DNA from: Euryodendron excelsum
Lineage: Eukaryota > Streptophyta > Magnoliopsida > Ericales > Pentaphylacaceae
Direction of reading: 5' to 3'
DNA length: 64,000 nucleotides
NCBI GenBank assembly: GCA_033060915.1
Contig: CM065393.1
Location: 10,485,001-10,549,000 of the forward strand
This document shows positions 1 to 10,270 of the stretch, one piece after another. Numbering within the stretch: position 1 is the stretch's first letter; each line of letters opens with the position of its first letter. The position numbers and the translations under genes were made by a program. The notes under the pieces were generated by a model. It had not been told where the DNA came from, did not search any database, and saw nothing but the letters and a program-made list of their open reading frames with translations.

Positions 1-529
1 CTATATACTTTGACAAAGCCCACTTTACAAACATTCAAAATTTCCCTCTCACTCATTCACTCTCACTCTTTTTCTTTCCCGCTCCCCTGTTCGCACCAAA
101 ACCCAACTGTCACTCTCAACCATCACGAATCTTCATCTCAATCTCTCTATAAACCCTAATCGACCACTTTCCATTCTCTCTCAACCTTTCTTAATCCCAC
201 AATGGCTCCTAAAATAGAACCTGGCAGAGAAAACCCTAACGTTCCTCCTACACGCACTTAGAAAATAAAAAGGGCTGGACCAGTCATCAGAGATCAGAGG
301 AAAGGGCTCCGACAGAGCAACTGTAAGCACCCCATTTTTGACCGCTCGGCAGTCTACACTCCGTCCAGACTTGTTTTCAAGTTATTTTGGGCATATTCCA
401 ATTGAAACCAATCCTCTAAGTCTAAATTCCATCTTTTCATCGCTTCGCGGGCCTGTCAGGCCCAAATAAAGGCAAAATGACTAAAATGCCCTTAGGGGCA
501 TTGTCCTTTCTTATTCCAATTCCAATCCC

Positions 530-1290
530 TCTCTCGAGACAGTTTATTCCTCGAGACGGTCCGAGTAGCAAAACTACTCACAAAATCGTTAGGGTGGTGG
601 AAACACTCACAAAACCGTCAGAGTGGCAGAAACACTCACAACACCGTTAGAGTGGCGGAAACACTCAAAATCCAGGCACGTCTCTTCGGAGACGGTAAGA
701 CCCCTTTCCAATCCCTCTCTCGAGACAGTTTATTCCTCGAGACGGTCCGAGTAGCGAAACTACTCATAAAACCGTTAGAGTAGCGGAAGTACTCACCAAA
801 CCGTTAGAGTAACGGAAATACTCACACCGTTAGAGTGGCGGAAACACCCAAAACCCAGGCACGTCTCTTCGGAGTTGGTAAGACCTCTTCCCATTCCCTC
901 TCTCGAGACAGTTTATTCCTCGAGATGGTTCCAATCCAGGCACGTCTCTTCGGAAACGGTAAGACCCCTTTCCAATCCCTCTCTCGAGACAGTTTATTCC
1001 TCGAGACGGTCCGAGTAGCGAAACTACTCACATAACTGTTAGAGTAGCGGAAATACTCACAGAGCCGTCCGAGTAGTGGAAATACTCAACCGTTAGAGTA
1101 GTGGAAATACTCACAGAGCCGTTAGAGTGGCGGAAATACTCACAGAACCGTTAAAGTAGCGGAAATACTCACAGAACCGTTAGAGTAGCGGAAATACTCA
1201 CAGAGCCGTTAGAGTAGCGGAAATACTCTCAAATCGTCAACCTCGTCCGAGTAACGGAAATACTCAACCCCGTCCAAGTAGCGGAAATAC
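530..1290 (+). repeat. U3 minisatellites of LTR A1
   Basis: Two interleaved repeat types. One is an ~80-bp unit containing CTCGAGACAGTTTATTCCTC and the spacer CAGGCACGTCTCTTCGGAGAC, in which CTCGAG and GTCTC/GAGAC make small hairpins. The other is an ~36-bp unit of the form CGTTAGAGTAGCGGAAATACTCACAGA, repeated about ten times between 1020 and 1290. The same units occur at 17455-17940 (A3) and 53340-53770 (A4) in different numbers, so they expand and contract. ORFs crossing them are repeat artefacts. Confidence 0.85.
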
Positions 1291-1380
1291 TCAACACCTA
1301 GGTCAATACCCATGTTTGTTAGCTCACTTCGGTGAAAAATAACCGGACTACCCTTAGGGCCTTTTCCGAGACTTTTCGGT

Positions 1381-1905
1381 CAAGATGACCATTTTGCCCC
1401 TAAGCATCCGAATGCCCCGGGAACCACACTGGCTCTGGGTATCAAATCGGTAATGCCCCGAGAATACTTTTTATAGTATTCTCGACCTTCCTTTACCTTT
1501 CCAGACCATTTCGAGTCAGTTCCGGCCAACCCGGTACAAAATGACCGTTTTGCCCCTAGAGGGCCGGTCTCCTTCTTCGACTACACCGGCTCTGGGTATC
1601 AAACCGGTAATGTCCCGAGAATACTTTTTATAGTGTTCTCGACCTTCCTTTACCTTTCCGGACCATTCCGAGTCAGTTCCGGCAAACCCGGTGCAAAATG
1701 ATCGTTTTGCCCCTGGCGGGCCGGTCTCCATTTTCGACCACGCCGGCTCTGGGAATCAAACCGGAAACCTTTGGGAATATTCTAAATAATGTTTCTAGAT
1801 CCCAAGTCTTCTTCAGGGACAATCCGGGTTCGCCCCGGCAGTTTCCGGCCCGATTGACCGTTTTGCCCCTAAAGGCCCGGTCAACCTTTTCGACCCACCT
1901 TATCC
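1381..1905 (+). repeat. ~160-bp tandem repeats in U3 of LTR A1
   Basis: About three imperfect units share the landmarks ATGACCGTTTTGCCCCTA, GGGCCGGTCTCC, CCGGCTCTGGGTATCAAACC, TACTTTTTATAGT and TTCCGAGTCAGTTCCGGC. Related arrays lie at 53930-54480 in A4 (about four units) and reversed at 16880-17270 in A3 (about two units). Confidence 0.8.
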
Positions 1906-2049
1906 TCACTTTTCAAGTCAAATACCTCCAAGACACTGTTTTAAGTGTTCCTGCTCCTTTTTGGCCTCCCGGGTCATTCCCGGCTCTTTCAAATCATTCC
2001 CAGACTTTCCGGAGTCACTCCTAGTGAAGCCAGGCTAAAGTTTACATGG

Positions 2050-2225
2050 TAGTCACTAGTACAGGCGCCCAAATCTAGTCAAAGATACGTTGCTTGCCGA
2101 CCTTAATTGTTTCCTAAATGGCTGGTGCCACTAGCAGTGGCGCCAAGCCAAAAAGTAGCCTGGCGCCACTCCTAGTGGCGCCAGTATAAATTTTGCCCTG
2201 GCACCACTGCAACAGGCGCCAGGCT
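2050..2225 (+). promoter_or_regulatory. GGCGCC palindrome cluster upstream of the TATA box, LTR A1
   Basis: The segment carries repeated blocks of the form TGGCGCCACT, a short loop, then AGTGGCGCCA, each able to form a hairpin. They lie just upstream of the TATA box. The same block is at 16575-16680 in A3 (three pairs) and, decayed, at 54820-54890 in A4. The position suggests enhancer-like promoter elements. Function is inferred only. Confidence 0.5.
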
Positions 2226-2236
2226 TGTCCAACTTC

Positions 2237-2244
2237 TATAAATA
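2237..2244 (+). promoter_or_regulatory. TATA box of LTR A1
   Basis: TATAAATA in the context CTATAAATATAG. It is conserved in A4 (54902-54909) and reversed in A3 (16551-16558). It is followed about 30 bp later by a conserved GTTCAACGTGAAAAGG segment where transcription would start. Confidence 0.7.
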
Positions 2245-2324
2245 TAGAGCCTCGTTCAACGTGAAAAGGGTCTGCAAACTTAACCTAGAAATCACACAAT
2301 TCGATATACAAAGCTCGAGCACCT

Positions 2325-2410
2325 CCAAAAACCCTAGTTTCCTTAGGTTCTCCAAACCCTAGCCACCCTAGACTAAACCCTAGCCATCATACACAAACCC
2401 TAGTCCCCTA
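2325..2410 (+). promoter_or_regulatory. Telo-box (AAACCCTA) cluster in the LTR leader
   Basis: Four copies of AAACCCTAG/AACCCTAG occur within about 85 bp, just downstream of the inferred transcription start. The cluster is retained in A3 and A4. In plants AAACCCTA telo-boxes are known promoter and chromatin-protein binding motifs. Use here is inferred. Confidence 0.5.
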
Positions 2411-2869
2411 TACACTTAGACACTCCCCCATACACTCATACACTAGCCTTTGACCACCCTTCGAAGACTTGAAGAGCTGCCATCTAAAGCTTGAAGACAA
2501 CCCTTGAAGACTGAAGAAGAAGATCAAGACGAAGACCGAAGACAAGCAAGGCGCGCAAATTAAAGAAGATACAAGGTAGGCTCCCTATTTAATTTTCTGC
2601 ACTTCCCCCCTCTCTCTTCTCTCTCCAACCCACTTGGGTTTTCTCTATTTTAATCCCCCATCTCTTTCCCCCCCTTTCTTTGCATGCTTGAAACAAGGGG
2701 ACTCCCGGTCCATGTGTAGGATTAGACTGTTGGAGAGTCACCGTGTCGGGGGCTTTCTTCTAGTCTAACCAGAGACCACGTGGGTCCGGCCCCCTTGATT
2801 ATGTGGTGAAGCCTTAACCTTGTATGTTCACGACCCCAAATTGCATTGTGCATATCATAGTCTTGCATC

Positions 2870-5560
2870 TTCCAAAATTCGTTTTCAAAAAGTTGTTTTC
2901 AAAAATCATTTTTCAAACTTGTTTTCAAAATTGCATCAAAATCTCTTTTTGCAAAAACTTGTTTTCAAAACCACAATTCTAGGGTGATTCTAGCCTTTCC
3001 ATGGCTAGGGTTGCTTTAGGAAAGTGTTATATTAAAAGTGGCCTTTTGGCCTATATTTTCAAACTTTGTTTTCAAAACCACTTTCTTAAAGTGGTTCTAG
3101 CCCTCTTATGGCTAGAATCGCTTTAGGAAAGTGAGATGTTTTTATACTTTCCAAAAACTCTCTCTCTCCAAGAATTTCCTCCTAAAAATCTCTTTTTCAA
3201 TATACTTTCCTAAAACTCTCTTCTCCAAAAATTGTTTTCAAAAACTCCCTTCCAAAATCTATTTTTCAAAACTCCCTTTTTCGACTCCTTTCCAAAATCT
3301 TCTCCCTAGATTCACCTTCCTAAAAATGCTCCCTAAAAATCTTTCCAAAAACTCTCTTTTCCAAAATCTCCCTTCTAGAAATTTCCCCCTAGGATCTTCC
3401 TTCCAAAATCTACGTTTCCAAAAACATGCTTTCCAAAAAACTTCTTCTCTCTAAAATCTCTTTCCAAAAACTCTCTTTCCAAATTCACTTTCCAAAAATT
3501 CCTCCCTAGGATTCCCTTCTAGAAAATCTACGTTTCTAAAAACACACTTTCTAAAAACTCTTTTCTTAGAGCCCAAGTCAAGCCCTAGAACTCACAATTA
3601 GGAAACCCTAATTTTCTTCCCAAAAACATGGTTTTCAAACTTTGCCCCAAACCTAGGTTTCCAAAACCTCATGTTTTCACATCAAAACTATACATGTTTT
3701 CAAAACCTCTTTTCTACGTCTAAACTATAATTTTTCAAACCTAGGGTTTTTAGAGTCTCCCTTTCCAAATCCTTGTCAAATCCTATCTTCCCTTTAGGAA
3801 ACCGAATCAAATCTCCCCGTTTAGGAAACTAGATCCCGTCCTCCGTTTTTGGAAACAAAATCTAACCTTTCTCTTTTAGAAACCAAATCCAATCCCCTCA
3901 TAATCCCAAACTTTTCCTAATTCCCTACCTTCCTAAACCATAAGTTTCCTAAACCTAAACTTCAAATCTTTTCTTAAGTTTCAAAACCCAACTCTTCCCT
4001 AATTCAAATCCTTCCTAAACTTTCACTTTCCTAAATCTTAGGTTTCCAAAACTTGAACATAAAAATCTTTCCTAATTCAACCCTTTCCTAATTCTACCCT
4101 CCTTTCAAATCTTAACTTTTCAAACCTAAGCTTTCAAATCTTTCCTAAACTCAAACCTTTCCTAATCTCAAGATTTTCTAAAACTCTAAAGTTTTCTAAA
4201 TCTTGAACTTTCTAAATTTCAAATCTTTCCAAATTCAATACTTTCTAAAATTTGAAACCTTCTTAAGTTAAATCTTTCTAAACCTAAAAACTTTCTAAAT
4301 CCTAAATTTTCTAAATTTCAAATCTTTCTAAAATCAAAACTTTCTAAATTTGAAACCTTCTTAAGTTAAATCTTTCTAAACCTAAAAACTTTCTAAATTC
4401 TAAACTTTCCAAAACTTCAAAATCTTTTCAAATCTAAAACTTTTCTAAACTCAAATCTTTCTTAATTCAAACATTTCCTAAACTGAAAACTTTCCTTTTT
4501 CAAACCTTTCCTAAAACGAAACTTTCTTATTTTCAAAACTTCCCTATTTCAAAACTTTCCTAATTTGGGAACTTTCCTAATTTGAAAACCTTTCCTATTT
4601 CGAAAACTTTCTAAATCCGAAACTTTCTTAATTCAAAACTTTCTTAATTCGAACCTTTCTTAATTCGAAACTTTCTTAATTCGAAACTTTCCTAATTCAA
4701 ACATTTCCTAAATCTAATCTTCCCTAATTTCCTAAACCTTTCAAGTTAAGTCAAATATTTTCTAAGTCTCTTCTCTTTCCTAAGTTTAGGTTTCCTAAAC
4801 CTTCATCTTTCTAAAACAAGTCCAAATCTATCTTTTCAAATCAATATCCAATCTTCTCAATTTTAATTTTCAATCTCCTCTTGCAATCTCAAATCAAATC
4901 CAATTTTCAATTCAATCTCTTTCTTCCAATCCAATCTCTGTCTTCAAATCAATCTCTTTTCAATCGGACTCCGGTCCGAACTACGATTGACCTGATTCCC
5001 CCAAAGGGATACGTAGGTAACCTTCATAGGTGCGGTCACAACACTTTTCAAACTTTCAATTCCACCCTCATGGGTGTGGTTTCCAAAATCTTTCCAAATT
5101 TCAAATTCCAATCAATTTCTAAATTCAATTTCCTATTTCCAAGTTTTCAAAGTTTCCAATTTCAATTCCATCTTGTCAAATCTATTTTCAAATCAAATCA
5201 ATTTCTTTTCAAATCAATTTCTATTTTTCAATTCTTTTCTATTGCACTTGCATATCATGCATCATATTTTTTAAACATTGTTTTTCAAAATGGATAGGGT
5301 TGAACCATAGTTAGTTAAAGACTCTCATAGGTGAATCTAGGGTAGATTGACATGTAGGTACCGAAAGGGCGGGGTAGGGTGATAGCTTAGAGCGTCTTCC
5401 CTACACGTAACCAACCTCCGAACCTAGATCACTGTTTTCAAAGACCAAAAGGAGTTATTTTTCAAAAAAGGGCTAAACGTTTTCCAAAGGTTGCCAAACA
5501 ACCTGTTTTCTTTAAAACCCTCTCTTTAGGAGATATTTTTCAAATCGTTTTTCAAAAACC
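2870..5560 (+). repeat. Guanine-depleted pyrimidine/A tract of LTR A1
   Basis: About 2.6 kb made of degenerate short words such as TTTCCTAAA, TTTCCAAAA, CTTTCTAAA and TTTTCAAAA. Many 60-base lines contain only one to four G. The bias is always on the LTR sense strand. Counterparts lie at 10560-12175 (A2) and 55500-57660 (A4), and the tract is missing from A3. Long ORFs here are low-complexity artefacts. A less biased island with CGGACT, CCGAACTACGA and GATTCCCCCAAAGG lies at about 4965-5040. Confidence 0.8.
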
Positions 5561-5622
5561 CTAAGTGTAGTTTTTGGATTATGCTTAGTTTTTAGGTGAC
5601 CTAACTCACCTTAATCAAGTTA

Positions 5623-5634
5623 GGTGGCGACTCC
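5623..5634 (+). other. Primer-site-like motif inside LTR A1
   Basis: GGTGGCGACTCC matches the first ten bases (TGGCGACTCC) of the tRNA-Arg-type primer binding site of element B, but it lies about 150 bp before the LTR end. It is conserved in A3, A4 and B, and with one change in A2 (12526-12537). Confidence 0.55.
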
Positions 5635-7112
5635 AAATCTTTGTCAAAAGCCCTTTATTCAAACCTGTTTTCAATTCAAACCTAGTCGCACTCATTCTTT
5701 TAGGAGGGTGAGTTCTAACGAGAGAGTACAACATTTTTTCCGCTTGGGTGAGTATTCCTCGGGCGCAAAAAATCTGGGCGCGACAGCAACCTGGATGGGA
5801 TTCAACACACTTCATAGATGTAATGGCAGAAGAAAGGTATATGAACATTTTTGGTCTTCGTAAAGTTTTGAATGGACGCTAGATAGATCATGCTTTCTTT
5901 AAGACGGAGAACTTTGACTTCCCCCATATTCTTGAGAATCTAGGATGGGAACCTTACACTACTATTAGAGAAAATGTATACCCAAAATTGGTTGGACATT
6001 TCTACTCTAATCTGATGGAGAAAGTTGGAAGCAACATAATTACCATTTTTGTGAATGGAGTGAAAATCACTCTGAATGAAGGGACTTTGGCAGAAATTAT
6101 GGGAACTGATTATGGTGGAGAAATGTATTTTGAAAACATTAGTCGAAAAGAACAACTTAGAGTTCTCTTTGGTCATGACATGCCCGAATCCACTCAACCC
6201 ATAGCCAACAACTTCCCTGTTGAATTAAGATTAGTCCACCATTTCGTAACAACCATTTTCTTACCCAAAACTGGTGGTTTTGAGCGTGTAACTGAGAAGG
6301 ACCTGTTTTTCTTGTGGGCATTTCTCACGAACAGCAGAATTGATGTTCCCTACTACATTCTCTCTAACATGGCCACTGTTGCTACCACTGCCTCTAAGAA
6401 CCTACCTTATGGAATGTTGCTAACCAAGATTTTCAAACACTTTCAAATCAATCTCTTGGGAGTAAACTACAGAAAGCCTGATCCTTACAAGGATGAATAC
6501 AACAAGTACACTTTGAGCAGGATGGGGTATAAGAAAGTCAATAGCCATTGGGTTCCAAGGCCAAACAAAGTTGCCCCTGCCAGCTCTTCACAGAAAAGAG
6601 CTTCTGCTTCTGGTCCTAGAAAACCCTTAACCCAAACCCTTGATGCCACTTCTATTGATGAACTTCTGGGAAGCATGATGGACATGCTTTAGAGCATGGA
6701 CCACAAACTTAATGAAGGGTTGCTTCAGTTGAAAAATCTTAAGCAAGATGTGATTCAACTTAAAAGGGCTCAGGGTATTGCTGTAGAGGAAGAAGAAAGA
6801 GAAAGAGAACCAGAAACTGAAAAAATAAATGAGGAAGAACAAGAGAAGGAAGCAGAGAAAGTTTTGGAGAACACAAACCTGGAAACTGAGGAGGATGAGC
6901 CTGCAGATGATGTCTCTAAAGAAGAATCTAAGGATGCTGCACCAAAGAAAAAGGTTGTTCCAGCAAAGAAAGCCAAACCATCTACCTCAACCTTTAGATT
7001 TGTGAGAAGGAGGCCATATAGTCTGAGGCCTAGACCATTTTTTGGTCCCTCCAACATTGCTTCAGATCTTGTTGATCTCTCACCCTCTCCCTCTCCATCT
7101 CCATCTCCTTAA

Positions 7113-8050
7113 AACTCCTCTAACATCCTTCCCCATCATCCTGAATACTCATGGCTTAGTCAATCTTATGGTCCTGTTAAAACATTTTTTGTTTTGTTGC
7201 TTTGACTGAATGTTTTTGTTTTCATTCTAACATAATTTTTGTGAACTTTAACTGTATAACTCTTTTGTAATTTCACTGGTTCAATCAATGAATATCATTT
7301 TATTCTGTTTTGGTATCAAATGTGATTGCTCTGATAACTTGTTTGATTATTTCCCTATGTATACAATCTATTCTGCTTTTAATATATATTTTTTGCTATA
7401 GTACCTGTCTATCATTCTCACTCAATTGGTATCATTCTCATTCTATTTCTCTTTTTGATGAATTGACAAAAAGGGAGAAAAGAATTTGAAATGAAAATTA
7501 TATTGCAAAATTTTACAATGCATGTTTGTTGGAAAATGAGTTAAACATCACTTAGAATTGACAAGAAGAATCTGTTTAAATCATGGAGGAGAAGAATTTT
7601 GAAATGAAAATTGTATTGCAAAATTGTACAAAGCACATTTGTTGAAAAATAAGTTAAACATCACTTAGAATTGGAATGACATGACTTACGAGGGAGAAGA
7701 ATTTTTTTTCAATATTGGGGAAACTGAATTGTACAAAAAATGGAATTTACTAAAATAAACATAAATTATTTATTGCATTGGCATTAAATGAAAATGAAAT
7801 GAAATGAAATGAGTATCTTTTGACATATATAGAGCATATTCTCAGCGAGAGTAACATGAATCATTTATCTCCAAATGTCTTTGATTTCACTGAGAAAAGA
7901 ATTCCCTAAAATTGTTTTTGAAATGTTTTTATCCTCTAAGCATCATTTGCTTAATTATGAAACAAAGGGGGAGTTTCTTTACTGGTATGATATTTTGTTC
8001 ATTTCATTTAATCTTATATGAATTTATTTTGCAAAGGTTTTGTGATCATC
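7113..8050 (+). other. SIRE untranslated region between extra ORF and PPT
   Basis: AT-rich DNA with no ORF of note. It contains a two-copy tandem duplication of about 85-110 bp (near 7482-7566 and 7593-7678), each copy with GAAATGAAAATT..TATTGCAAAATT and GTTAAACATCACTTAGAATTG, and a GAAAT pentamer run near 7790-7812. Nothing else is recognised. Confidence 0.6.
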
Positions 8051-8064
8051 AAAAAGGGGGAGAT
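8051..8064 (+). promoter_or_regulatory. Polypurine tract of SIRE element
   Basis: AAAAAGGGGGAGAT sits directly before the TGTTGAC start of the 3' LTR. It is the usual primer for plus-strand DNA synthesis in copia elements and has the typical SIRE form. Confidence 0.85.
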
Positions 8065-10270
8065 TGTTGACTTAAAGTTGACCGTTGTTGACTCAAGGTT
8101 AATTCCTATGTTGATTTTGATGATAACTAAACCTTGTGTTATTTTACTAATGAATCCACTTAGTGTGCAGATTAACAAAGTTCATAATTTAGACTTAAAG
8201 TTCAATCTTAAGTCTAATGCATATCAAAGAGAATGCACAACAAATTCAAGATCAAGCAATGAATTCCAAGAGCTATGCAATGAACCAAACAGAGGATTGA
8301 CGCCTATCTCTACTTCAAACAAATGTTCTACATTCGAAGAGATTGAAAGTGTTCAAATAAAGCTTCTATCAAGTATGCATAGTTTCAATGAAGATTGATT
8401 AGTAGTTAAGATAGACTGAAGACCTCATCAGAATATGCAAAGATTAGTTGAAGAAGTGCAAAGATCAGTTGAAGTTGAATTGATTGTTGAAGAGATTGAA
8501 AATGCTCAAGAGATGACTTTATCTAGTATACAAAGATCAATTCAAGACAATGTGATTGAAGTTGCTGAGAAGATGGCTCACAACAATTATCTGATCTCTA
8601 CATGGAATCCAAGTGAAGAATTTTTCTACAATATAAAGAATCAATGAAGACTAGATGTATGAAGAGATTTCATCAAGCTTGCTAACGTTTCATTGAAATG
8701 ATTTTAAAGAAGAAAGAAGAATTGCTATCAAAGAGAGAAAATCAGAAATCAAGCATTGTGAAGCTCTACACAATTGAGAAAGCTTGGCATTGAAAGAGAT
8801 GTTCTACAATGAAAGAAGAAGCTTTGGAAATGAAGAAGAAAATATCAACATTGATTTAATGAAGCTCTGACAGTTTGAGAGTCAAGAGAAGATCAATATC
8901 CAATGATTGATTCAATCCAAGTTGAATAGAAGTTAACTCTGATGAGTTAAAGAGATTTGATTAATCATCATACCCCAAAGAGATACTCCTTGAAGATCTT
9001 ATACCAGTGCTGAAATGATCTGGATCATTAAATGATAGAATGCAAATATCTAAAAAATGAGCGGACTCATGAAAGCAAGTGTAGCCTCATGGTCACAGAG
9101 GTAAAAAAGGCCTGAACATACAATGAACAATGAGTGGACTCATTGAAATGAGGAGTCGCCTCATGGTTACAGAAGCAAAAGGTCCGAAGACAAAAGGTCA
9201 ATGAGCGGACTTATGAAAGATGAAGAGTCGCCTCCTGATCTTAAAAGCAAAAAGCCTGGAGACTATATAGACAAAGAGTGGACTCATTGAAATAAAGAGT
9301 TGCCTCATAGAGACAGACGCCAAGACTTGAAGATGACATCATCAATGAGCGGACACATGAAGACGAAGAGTCGCCTTTTGACAGCAGAAGTAAAAGGTTT
9401 GAAGATGACATGATCAATAAGCGGACACCTGAAGATAAAGAGTCGCCTCATTACAGCAAAAGCCAAAGATGTGAAGACAGAATGAACAAGGAGTCACCTC
9501 ATCGATATGACGAGTGGACTCATGAAGTCAGTGATCAATATCTGGTAAATGCAGAAGCAGAAAGTGTCGACTCCACAAACCTAGAGCCGACTCCTTGGAT
9601 ATAACGGCTATTTTTCTTAACGTTATAACGGACTAGATGTGCATTAATGATCCCCACCAACCTCTAACGGATGGAATCAATACAAGGATATATATACAAG
9701 CCTCCAGCTGCATTTATACAAAGGATTTAAGACAAAAACAAGATCAAGTTGACTGATTTACTGATATACTCTGATATTCCTCCTGTCTTCATTTTGTGAG
9801 CTTTGAATGTAAAATTTACTCTTGGTAGAGAGTGTGTTAGTTACTTGTAAAATTTTATACACTTGTAATTGAGAGTTTGAGATTTCTATTGTGAAAGCAA
9901 AACTCTTGTAAGTTTGAGTGGAGCTTGGACAAAACCACTTGGAGATTGAAGAGCTCGGTGAGGAGTTCTTGTATAGTGAGCTGAGCACTTTGTCAATCAA
10001 TAGCCCATATTGTAATAGGTGATTACATAGTGGAAGAAGACTTCAAGGAGGTCTTGGGATGAGAACGCAGACCACGGTTTGTGGTTGAATCTCGGTAAAT
10101 TTGTGTCTCTCTTCTATTGCTCTGTTTTGTTTATTTCTTCTGATTACATTGCATTGCATATAGATTGATCACTGTTATATTGCTTAGATTAATTTTAATT
10201 AATATTAACTAGCATTAATCTTTGAAAAATCCAATTCACTCTCCCTCTTAGGTTGTCTTTTGGACCAACA
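8065..10270 (+). repeat. 3' LTR of SIRE element (2206 bp)
   Basis: Bounded by TGTTGACTT after the PPT and GGACCAACA at the right end. A reversed homologous solo copy lies at 41264-43451 and a diverged one at 50185-51924, which confirms both ends. It contains the minisatellite at 9040-9560 and a leader-like segment after about 9650 (ATATATACAAGCC, then AAGGATTTAAGAC). Confidence 0.88.
9040..9560 (+). repeat. GAGTCGCCTC minisatellite in SIRE LTR
   Basis: About seven or eight degenerate units of 60-70 bp, each with a GAGCGGACTCATGAA-like half and a GAGTCGCCTCATG-like half. The opposed GACTC/GAGTC words give small palindromes. The array is present at 42040-42490 in the reversed solo copy. Units diverge along their whole length, so this is not a CRISPR array. 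Confidence 0.8.

Larger units (their letters stand above)
322..5785 (+). mobile_element. Family-A giant solo LTR, copy A1 (Ogre/Tat-type)
   Basis: A 5464-bp unit that begins TGTAAGCACCCC and ends GGCGCGACA, flanked by perfect 5-bp duplications GCAAC (317-321 and 5786-5790). It has no gag, pol, primer site or PPT, so it is a solo LTR. Its ends and its last ~170 bp match the LTRs of element B in this window, which has a full LTR-primer site-gag-PPT-LTR structure. That identifies family A as LTRs of the same Ogre/Tat clade, known for LTRs up to about 5 kb. Internal order: short minisatellite, ~160-bp repeats, GGCGCC palindromes, TATA box, telo-box leader, G-box (CACGTG near 2777), a 2.6-kb guanine-poor tract, a primer-site-like motif, end. 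Confidence 0.9.
202..7112 (+). pseudogene. SIRE extra (env-like) ORF, putative plant transposon protein type, interrupted and decayed
   Basis: The only good start is ATG 202 (MAPKIEP), preceded by a CT-rich leader. A frameshift near 258 and the 5.5-kb LTR A1 after base 321 break the ORF. It resumes at 5791 and runs to the stop at 7110-7112. The central part (about 5790-6560) contains motifs such as VGHFYSNLMEK and GVKITLNEGTLAEIMG, which resemble the putative plant transposon protein domain found in SIRE extra ORFs. After it comes a short helical stretch (MDHKLNEGLLQLKNLKQDV), then an acidic Glu-rich segment, then a Lys/Arg-rich segment, ending in a Ser-Pro repeat. I see no signal peptide and no convincing membrane segment, so a real envelope function is not supported. 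In-frame TAG codons at 5878 and 6690 both fit decayed CAG (Gln) codons. The role of such ORFs is unknown. Confidence 0.75.
1..10270 (+). mobile_element. SIRE-type Ty1/copia retrotransposon, 3' part
   Basis: The 3' portion of a SIRE-lineage (Sirevirus) copia element: a leader to an extra ORF downstream of pol, the ORF itself, a polypurine tract AAAAAGGGGGAGAT and a 2.2-kb 3' LTR that starts TGTTGAC and ends CCAACA. An extra ORF after pol together with a PPT of this form is characteristic of the lineage (family knowledge). gag and pol would lie left of the window. A family-A solo LTR sits inside the extra ORF at 322-5785. The right edge abuts LTR A2 at a point where family-A LTRs read continuously, so I infer that SIRE inserted into A2. 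The target duplication to expect is CATGA (10271-10275). Confidence 0.85.

Noticed and set aside
835..1035. Open frames on both strands through the U3 minisatellites (also 17463-17891 and 53410-53724)
   Set aside because: They arise because tandem units lack stops. The peptides are simple repeats and differ between LTR copies.
2325..2410. Interstitial telomere repeat
   Set aside because: The AAACCCTA words are spaced and irregular, not a tandem TTTAGGG array, and sit at a conserved LTR position.
3131..3454. Long Lys/Phe/Ser-rich frames in the guanine-poor tracts (also 4881-5297 and 57391-57688)
   Set aside because: Low-complexity composition. Stops are rare because of base bias, and the frames are not conserved between A1, A2 and A4.
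9040..9560. Regular 60-70-bp repeats resembling a CRISPR array
   Set aside because: Units diverge over their whole length with no constant repeat/variable spacer pattern, and they lie inside a plant LTR.
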